DNA from: an uncultured Thermoleophilia bacterium
GTDB lineage: Bacteria; Actinomycetota; Thermoleophilia; Gaiellales; F1-60-MAGs149
NCBI GenBank assembly: GCA_902806305.1
Contig: CADCWC010000120.1
Coordinates: 1-9,785, forward strand
DNA: 9,785 bases
Reading direction: 5' to 3'
The notes under the pieces were generated by a model. That model was not told where the DNA came from. It was given only the letters and a program-made list of their open reading frames with translations, and did not search any database. The position numbers and the translations under genes are program-made. Below are positions 1-6,597 of the stretch, piece after piece (the stretch's first letter is position 1; the number at the start of each line of letters is the position of its first letter).

Positions 1-99
1 TCGCCGCTCGGGCAGGAGTATCGTCGCGCCCACAACGGGCGCTCCGGCCGACGCCGAGGGGTGCCGCCGACCGACCCCGGCGCGCCCGCCTCATCCGAC

Positions 100-105
100 A
101 AGGAG
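100..105 (+). promoter_or_regulatory. Strong Shine-Dalgarno-like site upstream of the kinase gene
   Basis: AAGGAG is the best ribosome-binding sequence in the first 180 bases, but no ATG, GTG or TTG follows at normal spacing in any frame. The kinase reading frame is open across it: an ACG codon sits at 111 and a CTG at 150, while the first conventional start is GTG at 180. The site may serve a non-standard start or be a chance purine run. The rest of 1-179 shows no convincing gene, although the kinase frame has no stop back to base 3. Confidence 0.3.
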
Positions 106-179
106 CCCGGACGGCCACGCCGACCGCCGTATCGCTCGTCCCGCATCCGCTGCCCCGGCCCGCGCCGCCGCGCGAGTCG

Positions 180-1868
180 GTGCTCTGGGCCGTGGCCGTG
201 ACCGGGCTGGTCGGCGCCGGCTGCTCGCTCGCGGTGGCGCTGCGGGCCGACGGGGTCAGCGGCGTGCAGATCGCGCTCCTGCAGTGGATCAGCGTCCCCT
301 ACGTCGCCGCGGGGCTCGTGGCGTGGTGGCGTCGACCGGCGAGCCGCCTGGGTCCGCTGATGATCGCGGGCGGGTTCGCGAGCGGGCTCTCCTCGCTCCA
401 GGTCGTGAGCTCGGACCTGCCGTACACCGTCGGGTCGCTGTTCGACATCCTGCCCGCCGCGCTCTTCCTCCACGTCTATCTCGCCTTCCCGGACGGCCAC
501 CTCCGGTCGCGGTTCGAACGAGCGGTGGTCGCCGCCGCGTACGTGGCCGCGGTCGGTCTCCAGCTCGTCAAGATGTCGCTCGGGAGCGCCGGCGCGGGCG
601 ACCTCCTCACCCTCTGGAGCCGGCCCGATGTCGCGCAGACCGTCGAACGGGCGCAGCTGCTCTCGCTGAGCGCGCTATGCCTGGCGGGCATCGGCGTCCT
701 GGCCCGTCGCCGGCGGGAGGCCGGCCGGCCGCTCCGCCGGTCGGTGGCCGTGATGCTCGACCTGTTCGCGGTCTGCCTCGTGATGCTCGCGGTGCTGTTC
801 GTGATGGGGGCGTTCGAGGCGCCCGGGTTCCGGCGCGTCCAGCAGACGACGCTCTTCGTCGTCGGGCTCTCGCCGCTCGCCTTCCTGATCGGCCTGCTGG
901 ACGCCCGCCTGGCTCGCTCCGCCGTCGCGGACCTGATGGTCGAGCTCGGGCGCGACCGCTCGGCGCCCGACCTCCGCAGCGCGCTGGCCCGCGCGCTCGG
1001 CGACCCGTCGCTCACGCTCGCCTACTGGCTGCCCGACTTCGACCGCTACGCCGACCAGCACGGCCGGCCGGTGGACGTCCCGGGTCGCGGTCGTGGGGCG
1101 ACGACGGTGGTCGATCGCGACGGCGCGCCGGTCGCCGTCCTCCTGCACGATCGGGCGCTGGACGACGACCCGGAGCTGCTCCACGCCGTCGGCGCGGCCG
1201 CCGCCATCACGCTCGAGAACGGCCGCCTCCAGGCCGAGCTCCAGGCGCGCGTCGAGGAGCTCCGGCAGTCCCGGGCGCGGGTCATCGAGGCGGGGCAACG
1301 GGAGCGCCGACGGCTGGAGCGCAACCTCCACGACGGCGCCCAGCAGCGGCTCGTGGCGCTGTCGCTCGAGCTCGGGATGCTCGAGGCGCAGATGGGCGAC
1401 GACCCGGCCGCCCGGACACGGCTCCGGCTCGCCCGCCGCGAGATCTCCACCTCGCTCCAGGAGCTGCGGGATCTCGCGCGCGGCCTCCACCCGGCCGTCC
1501 TCAGCGGTCACGGGCTGGCCGTCGCGCTCGAGGCGCTCGCCGTCCGCGCCGCCGTGCCGGTGCGGCTCGAGGTCGACGTCCCCGACCGCCTGCCGGAGCA
1601 GGTCGAGGTCGCCGCCTTCTACGTCGCCTCCGAGAGCCTCGCGAACGTCGACAAACACGCCTGCGGGACGACCGCCGGCGTCAGCGTCGTCCGGACCGGG
1701 AACCGCCTGGTGGTCGAGATCGTCGACGACGGCATCGGCGGCGTCGACGACGGCGGCTCGGGGGTTCGGGGCCTCAGGGACCGCGTCGAGGCGCTCGGCG
1801 GGCGGCTCGGCGTCCGGTCGCCGTCGGCGGGCGGGACCGTGGTGCGGGCGGAGCTCCCGTGCGGGTAG
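180..1868 (+). CDS. NarL-type membrane sensor histidine kinase
   Basis: Sensor kinase of a two-component system; it should autophosphorylate on histidine and pass the phosphate to the regulator encoded next. The 562-residue product begins with about eight hydrophobic helices (roughly residues 2-22, 29-50, 57-78, 85-105, 113-135, 161-176, 189-212 and 223-241), so the input domain is within the membrane. A soluble stretch around 255-345 looks like a degenerate GAF-like region, followed by a short coiled linker. The HisKA_3 dimerisation box has the phospho-acceptor His384 in RNLHDGAQQR. The HATPase_c domain shows an N-box (ESLANVDKHA, Asn489), a G1 box (VDDGIGG, 515-521) and the late GLRDRVEALGG motif. 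All catalytic motifs seem intact. The end overlaps the regulator gene by 10 bp, implying translational coupling. The start is uncertain: GTG 180 is the first conventional codon but has a weak ribosome site, and the frame is open further upstream. The signal sensed is unknown. Confidence 0.9.
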   Translation: MLWAVAVTGLVGAGCSLAVALRADGVSGVQIALLQWISVPYVAAGLVAWWRRPASRLGPLMIAGGFASGLSSLQVVSSDLPYTVGSLFDILPAALFLHVYLAFPDGHLRSRFERAVVAAAYVAAVGLQLVKMSLGSAGAGDLLTLWSRPDVAQTVERAQLLSLSALCLAGIGVLARRRREAGRPLRRSVAVMLDLFAVCLVMLAVLFVMGAFEAPGFRRVQQTTLFVVGLSPLAFLIGLLDARLARSAVADLMVELGRDRSAPDLRSALARALGDPSLTLAYWLPDFDRYADQHGRPVDVPGRGRGATTVVDRDGAPVAVLLHDRALDDDPELLHAVGAAAAITLENGRLQAELQARVEELRQSRARVIEAGQRERRRLERNLHDGAQQRLVALSLELGMLEAQMGDDPAARTRLRLARREISTSLQELRDLARGLHPAVLSGHGLAVALEALAVRAAVPVRLEVDVPDRLPEQVEVAAFYVASESLANVDKHACGTTAGVSVVRTGNRLVVEIVDDGIGGVDDGGSGVRGLRDRVEALGGRLGVRSPSAGGTVVRAELPCG

Positions 1869-2503
1869 CGCTCGCCGAGGACAGCGTGCTGCTGCGCGAG
1901 GGCCTGACCCGACTGCTCACGGAGTCGGGTCTCGAGGTCGTGGCGCAGTGCGGTGACGGCGACGAGCTCCTGCGCGCCGTCGCGGACCTCGACGTCGACG
2001 TCGCGATCGTGGACATCCGCCTCCCGCCGACCCACAACGACGAGGGGCTGCTGGCGGCACTCGAGATCCGCGCCCGCCACCCCGGCGTCGGCGTGCTCGT
2101 CCTGTCCCAGTACGTCGAGGTCGGTCTGGCCCTGAAGCTGCTCGCCGACTCTGCGGAGGGGGTCGGGTACCTGCTGAAGGACCGGATCAGCGACGTCCGG
2201 GAGTTCGTGGCCGCCGTCCGGCGCGTGGCCGCGGGCGGGTCGGCGCTCGACCCGATCATCGTCTCGACGCTCCTGGCCCGTCCGCGTCCCGACGACCCGA
2301 TCGAGCAGCTGACCGCACGCGAGCGGCAGGTCCTGGAGCTGATGGCGGGGGGAAGCTCCAACCAGGGGATCGCCGACGAGCTCGAGATGTCCCTGCGCGG
2401 CGCCGAGAAGGCCGTCTCCGGCATCTTCGGCAAGCTCGGTCTGCCGTCCACGGGCAGCGAGTCGCGCCGGGTCCTGGCCGTGCTGCTCTACCTCCGCTCG
2501 TAG
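1859..2503 (+). CDS. LuxR/NarL-family response regulator
   Basis: DNA-binding response regulator of 214 residues, partner of the preceding kinase. The GTG start at 1859 lies 10 bp inside the kinase gene and begins a canonical receiver sequence (VRVALAEDSVLLREGL). The receiver has acidic residues Glu7/Asp8, the phospho-acceptor Asp52 in AIVDIRLPP, Ser83 at the switch position and Lys107 in YLLKDR. A linker leads to a GerE-type helix-turn-helix starting at LTARERQVLELMAGG (about 151-165) and ending in FGKLGLP and RRVLAVLLYLRS. The recognition region reads MSLRGAEKAVSGIF; many relatives carry a histidine where Ala follows EK, so DNA contacts may differ. The reading frame also extends upstream through the kinase gene, but that part is a GC-rich shadow. 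Regulated genes cannot be read from the window. Confidence 0.92.
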   Translation: MRVALAEDSVLLREGLTRLLTESGLEVVAQCGDGDELLRAVADLDVDVAIVDIRLPPTHNDEGLLAALEIRARHPGVGVLVLSQYVEVGLALKLLADSAEGVGYLLKDRISDVREFVAAVRRVAAGGSALDPIIVSTLLARPRPDDPIEQLTARERQVLELMAGGSSNQGIADELEMSLRGAEKAVSGIFGKLGLPSTGSESRRVLAVLLYLRS

Positions 2504-2516
2504 CGTCGACGATCTG

Positions 2517-2535
2517 GCGGCGGGCTGCCCGCCGC
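2517..2535 (+). terminator. GC hairpin after the two-component operon
   Basis: An 8-bp perfect stem (GCGGCGGG / CCCGCCGC) with a CTG loop lies 13 nt after the regulator stop codon. There is no real T-run afterwards, only GTTTCTCCC some 10 nt downstream. It may end the two-component transcript as a GC-type hairpin. Chance palindromes are common in such GC-rich DNA. Confidence 0.45.
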
Positions 2536-2642
2536 GGAGCCGGGTTTCTCCCTTCTCGACGCCTGTCTGCCCGGCTGTCGGGCCCCAGGGCGGCGTGCGA
2601 CGGTCGGGTGGTGATCCCGAGCCCCGGACGATGGAGACGACC

Positions 2643-3947
2643 ATGAGCGCCTCGACCTTGCCCCGACCGCTGTCCCTGCTGCCGCTCCGCGCACGGGCCG
2701 CGGCGGCCGTCCGGAGCGCCACGGCGCCGGCCACGCTCGCGCTGTTGGCGATCGCGGTCCACGTCGCGGACGACAACTTCCTCCAGCCCCAGCCCGGCAC
2801 CTCGGCGCGCGACCACCTGGTCAGCGGCCTCGTCCCTCTCGCAATCCTGCTCGCGGCGGCGTGGGCGTACGGTCGCGTACGGCCCGGGGCGCGCGCCGTG
2901 ATCGGCCTGCTCGGCGGCGTCTTCGGGCTCGTGACCGCGGTCGAGGCCGTCTGGTACGCGTCGAACGGCGGGCCGTCGGGCGACGACTGGACCGGCTTCG
3001 TCGACATCCCCGCAGGCCTGCTGCTGATCGTCCTCGCCGTGGTGACGCTCTGGCGGTCGCGACGCCGCGACGGCAGCAGGCTCCGCCGGATCCTGCGGCG
3101 CGGGCTCCTCACCGTCGCGGGCCTCGCCGTCGCGCTGTTCGTCGCCGCCCCGACGGGGCTCGCCTACGTGCTCACGCACACCGGCCGGCCGCCGGCGGAC
3201 GTCGACCTCGGCCCGACGGCCCAGGACGTCACCCTGCGGACGAGCGACGGACTCGATCTCGCCGCCGTCTACGTCCCGTCGCGGAACGGTGCGACGGTCA
3301 TCGCCTTCCCGGGTCGCTCGGGACCACAGGAGCACGCGCGGATGCTGATCCGCCACGGGTACGGCGTCCTCGTGCTCGACCAGCGCGGCCAGGGCGCGAG
3401 CGAGGGCGACTGGGACGTCAGCTACGCCGGCACGCGCGACCTGAACGCCGCGCTCGACTACCTGGCCGGTCGTCCGGACGTCGATCCCGAGCGGATCGGC
3501 GGGCTGGGGCTCTCCCGCGGCGGCGAGCTGCTCCTGCAGGCGGCGGCCGAGTCGGACGCCCTGAGGGCCGTCGTCTCGGAAGGCGCGGGCGTCCGGACGC
3601 ACCGCGAGGGGTTCGAGGTCGAGGTCTCGCCGCTCGAGCAGGTGCTGAGCGCCCCGTTCCTGCTCGCCGACACAGCCGCCATGACGGTGTTCACGAACCA
3701 TCTGCCGCCCGCAAATCTCGTCAACCTGGTCGGTGAGATCACCCCGCGTCCGGTGTTCCTCATCCACGCCTCCCGCCCCGTCGGCGGCGAGCAGCTGAAC
3801 CCGCAGTACTACGAGGCGCTTCGCGGGCCGAAGCAGATCTGGAAGATGGCCGACACCTCGCACACGGACGGCATCAACACCCAGCCCGCCGAGTACGAGC
3901 GCCGGGTGGTCTCGTTCCTCGACGACGCGTTGCTCGGCCCACGCTGA
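2643..3947 (+). CDS. Membrane-anchored alpha/beta hydrolase
   Basis: Product of 434 residues with two parts. Residues 1-180 contain about five hydrophobic helices (near 27-44, 58-76, 84-103, 118-136 and 153-176). Residues 190-430 form an alpha/beta-hydrolase domain that probably faces outside or lies at the membrane surface. Its nucleophile elbow is GLSRG with Ser291, the oxyanion region follows IAFPGRSG (220-227), and the catalytic histidine is likely His407 in DTSHTDG. The usual acid-bearing strand reads VFLIHASRPVGGEQ (371-384), where an Asp is not obvious; Glu383 may substitute. ATG 2643 was chosen because GGAG lies 6 nt before it; an in-frame ATG at 2631 and GTG at 2595 lack such a site. 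It probably acts as an esterase, lipase or peptidase on an unknown substrate. It seems to be a single-gene unit between two hairpins. Confidence 0.85.
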   Translation: MSASTLPRPLSLLPLRARAAAAVRSATAPATLALLAIAVHVADDNFLQPQPGTSARDHLVSGLVPLAILLAAAWAYGRVRPGARAVIGLLGGVFGLVTAVEAVWYASNGGPSGDDWTGFVDIPAGLLLIVLAVVTLWRSRRRDGSRLRRILRRGLLTVAGLAVALFVAAPTGLAYVLTHTGRPPADVDLGPTAQDVTLRTSDGLDLAAVYVPSRNGATVIAFPGRSGPQEHARMLIRHGYGVLVLDQRGQGASEGDWDVSYAGTRDLNAALDYLAGRPDVDPERIGGLGLSRGGELLLQAAAESDALRAVVSEGAGVRTHREGFEVEVSPLEQVLSAPFLLADTAAMTVFTNHLPPANLVNLVGEITPRPVFLIHASRPVGGEQLNPQYYEALRGPKQIWKMADTSHTDGINTQPAEYERRVVSFLDDALLGPR

Positions 3948-3957
3948 ACCGCCGGGA

Positions 3958-3987
3958 GCCCGTCGGCCGGACAGCCGGCCGGCGGGC
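3958..3987. terminator. Strong hairpin between convergent genes, likely bidirectional terminator
   Basis: A 13-bp stem (3958-3970 paired with 3975-3987, one G-T wobble) encloses an ACAG loop. It occupies most of the 70-bp space between the hydrolase stop at 3947 and the stop of the minus-strand membrane protein gene at 4018. Position between two converging ends and stem strength support termination on both strands, although neither side has a clear T-run. Confidence 0.65.
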
Positions 3988-4017
3988 ACGGTCCAGCGCC
4001 TGCGTCCCGGCCCCCCG

Positions 4018-4674
4018 TCAGGCCGGGGCCTGCGCGGCGAGCGGGGAGCGGTCGAGCAGGCGGAACGACGCCTCGACGGCCGGTCCGACGCCGAGGGCGA
4101 AGATGAGCGTCCCGACGCCGACCGTACCGCCCAGGGCCGCGCCGCCGCCGAGGGCGGCGAGCTCGATCAAGGTCCGTGACACGCCGACGCGCAGGCCGAA
4201 ACGGCGCGCCACCGCGAGCATGAAGCTGTCGCGGGGACCCGCGCCCATCGCGGCGCCGATGTAGACGGCCGTCCCGACGCCGATGGCCAGGACGCCCGCC
4301 ACGTCGAGCAGGAGGCGGGCCACGAGGCCCTCCGGGTGGGGCACCACGTCGACCCAGATCAGCAGGTCGACGAAGGCGCCGATCAGCACGGCGTTGAGGA
4401 GCGTGCCGACGCCGAGGGACACGCCCCCGAGCGCCATCGCGCCCGCCAGCACCGCGACGCCGACCACGATCCCGGCCACCCCGAAGCTGAGCGGCGAGTG
4501 GTCGGCGAGGCCTTGGTGCAGGACGTCCCAGGGCCCCAGGCCGAGGTCCGATCGGAGCGTCATCACGATGCCGAGCGCGAACAGGAGGATCCCGCCCTGC
4601 AGCGCGACGAAGCGGGTCGTCCGCCCGCCCAGCAGCACGGGCGGTGCCGTGTGGGCGTTCAGGCCCCGCGCCAC
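4018..4674 (-). CDS. YczE/YitT-like integral membrane protein
   Basis: Product of 218 residues with about five hydrophobic helices (near 22-40, 64-84, 87-107, 120-142 and 180-201). It resembles the YczE-type membrane family by the motif SDLGLGPWDVLHQGL (42-56). A related motif, GAGPRDSFMLA (144-154), occurs in the second half, suggesting an internal duplication, with GVSLGVGTLLNA and GTVGVGTLIFALG as another matching pair. The biochemical role of the family is not known; transport is a guess. The GTG at 4674 overlaps the end of ygfZ by 16 bp. No strong ribosome site is visible, so translation is probably coupled to ygfZ. Another possible start is GTG at 4638. A longer open frame extends upstream inside ygfZ, but its Arg/Ala-rich sequence is a shadow. 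Confidence 0.8.
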   Translation of the reverse strand: MARGLNAHTAPPVLLGGRTTRFVALQGGILLFALGIVMTLRSDLGLGPWDVLHQGLADHSPLSFGVAGIVVGVAVLAGAMALGGVSLGVGTLLNAVLIGAFVDLLIWVDVVPHPEGLVARLLLDVAGVLAIGVGTAVYIGAAMGAGPRDSFMLAVARRFGLRVGVSRTLIELAALGGGAALGGTVGVGTLIFALGVGPAVEASFRLLDRSPLAAQAPA

Positions 4675-5774
4675 GAGTAGACGGGCACCGGCGCGACCTC
4701 CGCGGGCCGCTCCTCGCCGTCGCGCGTCACGAGCACCTGCCGCCCGTCCTCGAGTTCGCGCCGCAGCACGCCGAGCGCCACGGTGCGCCCGAGCGACGGC
4801 GACCGCACGGCCGACGTGACCCGGCCGACGGTCTTCCCGTCGAGGACGACCTCGCTGCCCGGCGCGGGCGGCGCCCCGTCGAGGAGCAGCGCGCGCAGGA
4901 CGCGGTTCGCGTGGCCCCGGTAGTGGAGGCGGGCGACCGGCTCCTGGCCGATGTAGCAGCCCTTCGTGAAGGAGACGGCGCGCTCGACGACGCCGACCTC
5001 CGCGGGCATCACCTGCTCGTCGAGCTCGGCGCCCTGCCGGGGCACGCCTGCCTCGACGCGCAGGATCTCCTCCGCGGCGGTCCCGAACGGCGCGCCGCCG
5101 TGTCGCGGGAGGTGATCGGACAGGGCCGCCCACGCCGCGGCCACGCCCGCCGCAGGCCCGAGGATCTCGACCGCCTTCTCGCCGTAGAGGGTGCTCGCCA
5201 CGGCGTGGAGCGCCGTCCCGTCGAGTTCGAGCAGCGTCCCTGTCCCCTCCGGCGGCTCGACGCGCGGCAGCACGCCGAACGCGTCCAGGAGCAGCATCCC
5301 GGCCCGCGGGCCGGCCACGGCCAGGCACGCCCAGTCCTCGAGCGGCTCGATCGCCACGCGCGAGCCGAGGCGGTAGCGGACGAGCGTCGAGCGGAGCCCC
5401 GGCGTGGCGTCGGGCTCGCTGTCGGCGACGAGCAGCTCGTCACCGAGCCGGAGCAGTCGGAGATCCGAGAGGACGCGAGCCTTGGGGGTCAGCATCAGCG
5501 CGTACCGGGCGTCCCCGACGGCGAGCCCGGCCACGTCCTGCGTGACCATCCCCTGCAGGAAGCGCGTCGCGTGGGGGCCCTCGAAGCGGGTGAAGAGCCG
5601 GTCGCGGACCCCGATGCCGACGGCGCGCCGCACGGCGGCGTGCTCCCGCGCCACGTCGCCGAAGTCGTTCGCCACCGCGCGGCCGTCGACGAGCCGAGCG
5701 CCCGACGCCGTCAGCCGGTCGAGGAGGCCCGGCTCGGGCGGCGGGTCGGTTCGGACGGCGCGGAGGTGGGACAT
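4659..5774 (-). CDS. ygfZ: YgfZ/GcvT-family folate-binding protein
   Basis: YgfZ-type tetrahydrofolate-binding protein, related to the glycine-cleavage T protein and known in other bacteria to support assembly or repair of some Fe-S enzymes, especially under oxidative stress. The 371-residue product carries the family signature KGCYIGQE (271-278) with Cys273, within FTKGCYIGQEPVARLHYRGH. The N-terminal half has the GcvT-like motif GPHATRFLQGMVTQDV (66-81) and LTPKARVLSDL (95-105). The C-terminal part (about 290-365) fits the small beta-barrel domain. ATG 5774 has no Shine-Dalgarno sequence, so the message may be leaderless or nearly so. A divergent molybdoenzyme gene starts 17 bp away, and the YczE-like gene follows with a 16-bp overlap. 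No frameshift or missing motif is seen. Confidence 0.93.
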   Translation of the reverse strand: MSHLRAVRTDPPPEPGLLDRLTASGARLVDGRAVANDFGDVAREHAAVRRAVGIGVRDRLFTRFEGPHATRFLQGMVTQDVAGLAVGDARYALMLTPKARVLSDLRLLRLGDELLVADSEPDATPGLRSTLVRYRLGSRVAIEPLEDWACLAVAGPRAGMLLLDAFGVLPRVEPPEGTGTLLELDGTALHAVASTLYGEKAVEILGPAAGVAAAWAALSDHLPRHGGAPFGTAAEEILRVEAGVPRQGAELDEQVMPAEVGVVERAVSFTKGCYIGQEPVARLHYRGHANRVLRALLLDGAPPAPGSEVVLDGKTVGRVTSAVRSPSLGRTVALGVLRRELEDGRQVLVTRDGEERPAEVAPVPVYSWRGA

Positions 5775-5779
5775 CTGAG

Positions 5780-5809
5780 ACGCTAACGACGGTGGCGCCG
5801 TTTCGTTCC
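5780..5809 (-). promoter_or_regulatory. Candidate ygfZ promoter, ECF-sigma-like or near-leaderless
   Basis: Reading the minus strand, GGAAC (5809-5805) is followed after exactly 16 nt by CGTT (5788-5785). This matches the GGAAC and CGTT/CGTC pattern of many ECF sigma factors. An overlapping TAGCGT (5785-5780) fits a TANNNT -10 box and ends 5 nt before the ygfZ ATG. The site extends into the first codons of the divergent molybdoenzyme gene because only 17 bp separate the two starts. The call comes from motif and position only. Confidence 0.35.
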
Positions 5810-6403
5810 CGACCCGAGCAGAAGCTCCTCGAGCGCGGCATCGACCCGGCGCGCCTGCCGCCTGGACAGTACGTGACGGACAAGTGGCCGGTGCTGCACG
5901 CCGGCCGGGTCCCGGCCACGGCGGCCGACGACTACCGCTTCGAGGTGCGAGGACTCGTCGAGCAGCCGACGACGTGGACGCTCGGGGAGCTACAGGCCCT
6001 CCCGGCCACCGAGGTGACGGTCGACATCCACTGCGTGACGCGGTGGAGCCGCTTCGACATGCCGTGGCGCGGCGTCTCGTTCCGGACCCTCGCGGACATC
6101 GTCCGGCCCCTGCCCGAGGCGCGCTTCGCCATCGCCCGGGCCGCGCAGGGGTACACCGCCAACCTGCCGCTCGAGAGCCTCTACGACGACGACGTGCTGA
6201 TCGCCTGGGAGGCCGACGGCGCCGAACTGACGCGCGAGCACGGCTATCCCGTCCGCCTGGTGGTGCCCAAGCGCTACTTCTGGAAGAGCGCCAAGTGGCT
6301 CGAGGCGATCGAGCTGACGGCCGACGACCGCCCGGGCTTCTGGGAGGGCTACGGCTACCACAACGAGGGCGACCCGTTCCGCGAGGAGCGCTACGGCTTC
6401 TGA
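5792..6403 (+). CDS. Sulfite-oxidase-like molybdopterin oxidoreductase
   Basis: Cytoplasmic enzyme of the sulfite oxidase/YedY molybdopterin fold, 203 residues, formed only by the catalytic cofactor domain. Cys81 in VDIHCVTRWSRFDMPWRGV (77-95) is the expected molybdenum ligand. Other family-like segments are EVRGLVEQPTTWTLGELQALP (51-71), the substrate-side GYPVRLVVPKRYFWKSAKW (151-169) and the end GFWEGYGYHNEGDPF (182-196). There is no twin-arginine signal, membrane helix, heme-binding domain or dimerisation domain, so it differs from secreted YedY and from full sulfite oxidases. Its substrate and electron partner are unknown. GTG 5792 has no good Shine-Dalgarno site and may be leaderless. 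The last Phe codon and TGA lie inside the first copy of an 18-bp repeat that starts the following array. Confidence 0.88.
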   Translation: MAPFRSRPEQKLLERGIDPARLPPGQYVTDKWPVLHAGRVPATAADDYRFEVRGLVEQPTTWTLGELQALPATEVTVDIHCVTRWSRFDMPWRGVSFRTLADIVRPLPEARFAIARAAQGYTANLPLESLYDDDVLIAWEADGAELTREHGYPVRLVVPKRYFWKSAKWLEAIELTADDRPGFWEGYGYHNEGDPFREERYGF

Positions 6404-6507
6404 GCCGTCAAGGTCGCGGCCGGCATGTCGCCTGCGGCGACCGTGACCGCCGCTCGGTTGACTGCTCAAGACGCGGCGGTGCGGCCTCCGGCCACTGTAC
6501 CGCCGGG
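6398..6507 (+). repeat. Palindromic repeat unit 1
   Basis: The 110-bp unit begins with TTCTGAGCCGTCAAGGTC (6398-6415), found exactly again at 6508-6525. Next comes a 34-bp segment (6414-6447) repeated exactly at 6599-6632, including the hairpin GTCGCC-TGC-GGCGAC (6427-6441). TTGAC-4 nt-CAAGAC at 6458-6472 is also shared with unit 2. It ends in a hairpin with a 7-bp outer stem (6474-6480 with 6499-6505), an 18-nt interior, and a small GGCC-TCC-GGCC inner stem. No credible protein is encoded. Confidence 0.85.
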
Positions 6508-6597
6508 TTCTGAGCCGTCAAGGTCTGTCGCCTCAAGCGCTGCGCGCTTGACCCGCCAAGACCCGCCGATCGGCCTTCGGCCGAGTCTATCGGCGGG
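6508..6597 (+). repeat. Palindromic repeat unit 2
   Basis: A 90-bp second unit, starting with the exact 18-bp repeat. It contains TCAAGCGC-TGC-GCGCTTGA (6533-6551), then TTGAC-4 nt-CAAGAC (6548-6562). It ends in a hairpin with a 10-bp outer stem (6561-6570 with 6589-6598) enclosing an 18-nt interior with CGGCC-TTC-GGCCG (6571-6583). From TTGAC to GGTTC it aligns to unit 1 over 53 nt without gaps (35 identical positions), at an offset of 90. Confidence 0.85.

Noticed and set aside
1..94. Possible divergent minus-strand gene starting at ATG 94
   Set aside because: No ribosome site precedes it, the product is Arg/Ala-rich with no motif, and it is cut by the window edge; too little evidence.
284..1858. 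Upstream part of the regulator's open frame, as if a 739-residue protein
   Set aside because: The sequence is Arg/Pro/Ala-rich with no domain and lies out of frame over the well-supported kinase. Only the part from GTG 1859 encodes a receiver.
2256..3989. Long minus-strand open frame across the hydrolase gene
   Set aside because: The product is low-complexity, Arg/Gly/Glu-rich, without recognisable motifs, and covers a gene with clear catalytic motifs on the other strand. It is an artefact of rare stop codons at high GC.
4644..5786. 380-codon plus-strand frame antisense to ygfZ
   Set aside because: ygfZ is secured by KGCYIGQE and full-length family organisation; the antisense product has no domain and has His/Arg/Glu-rich composition typical of a shadow frame.
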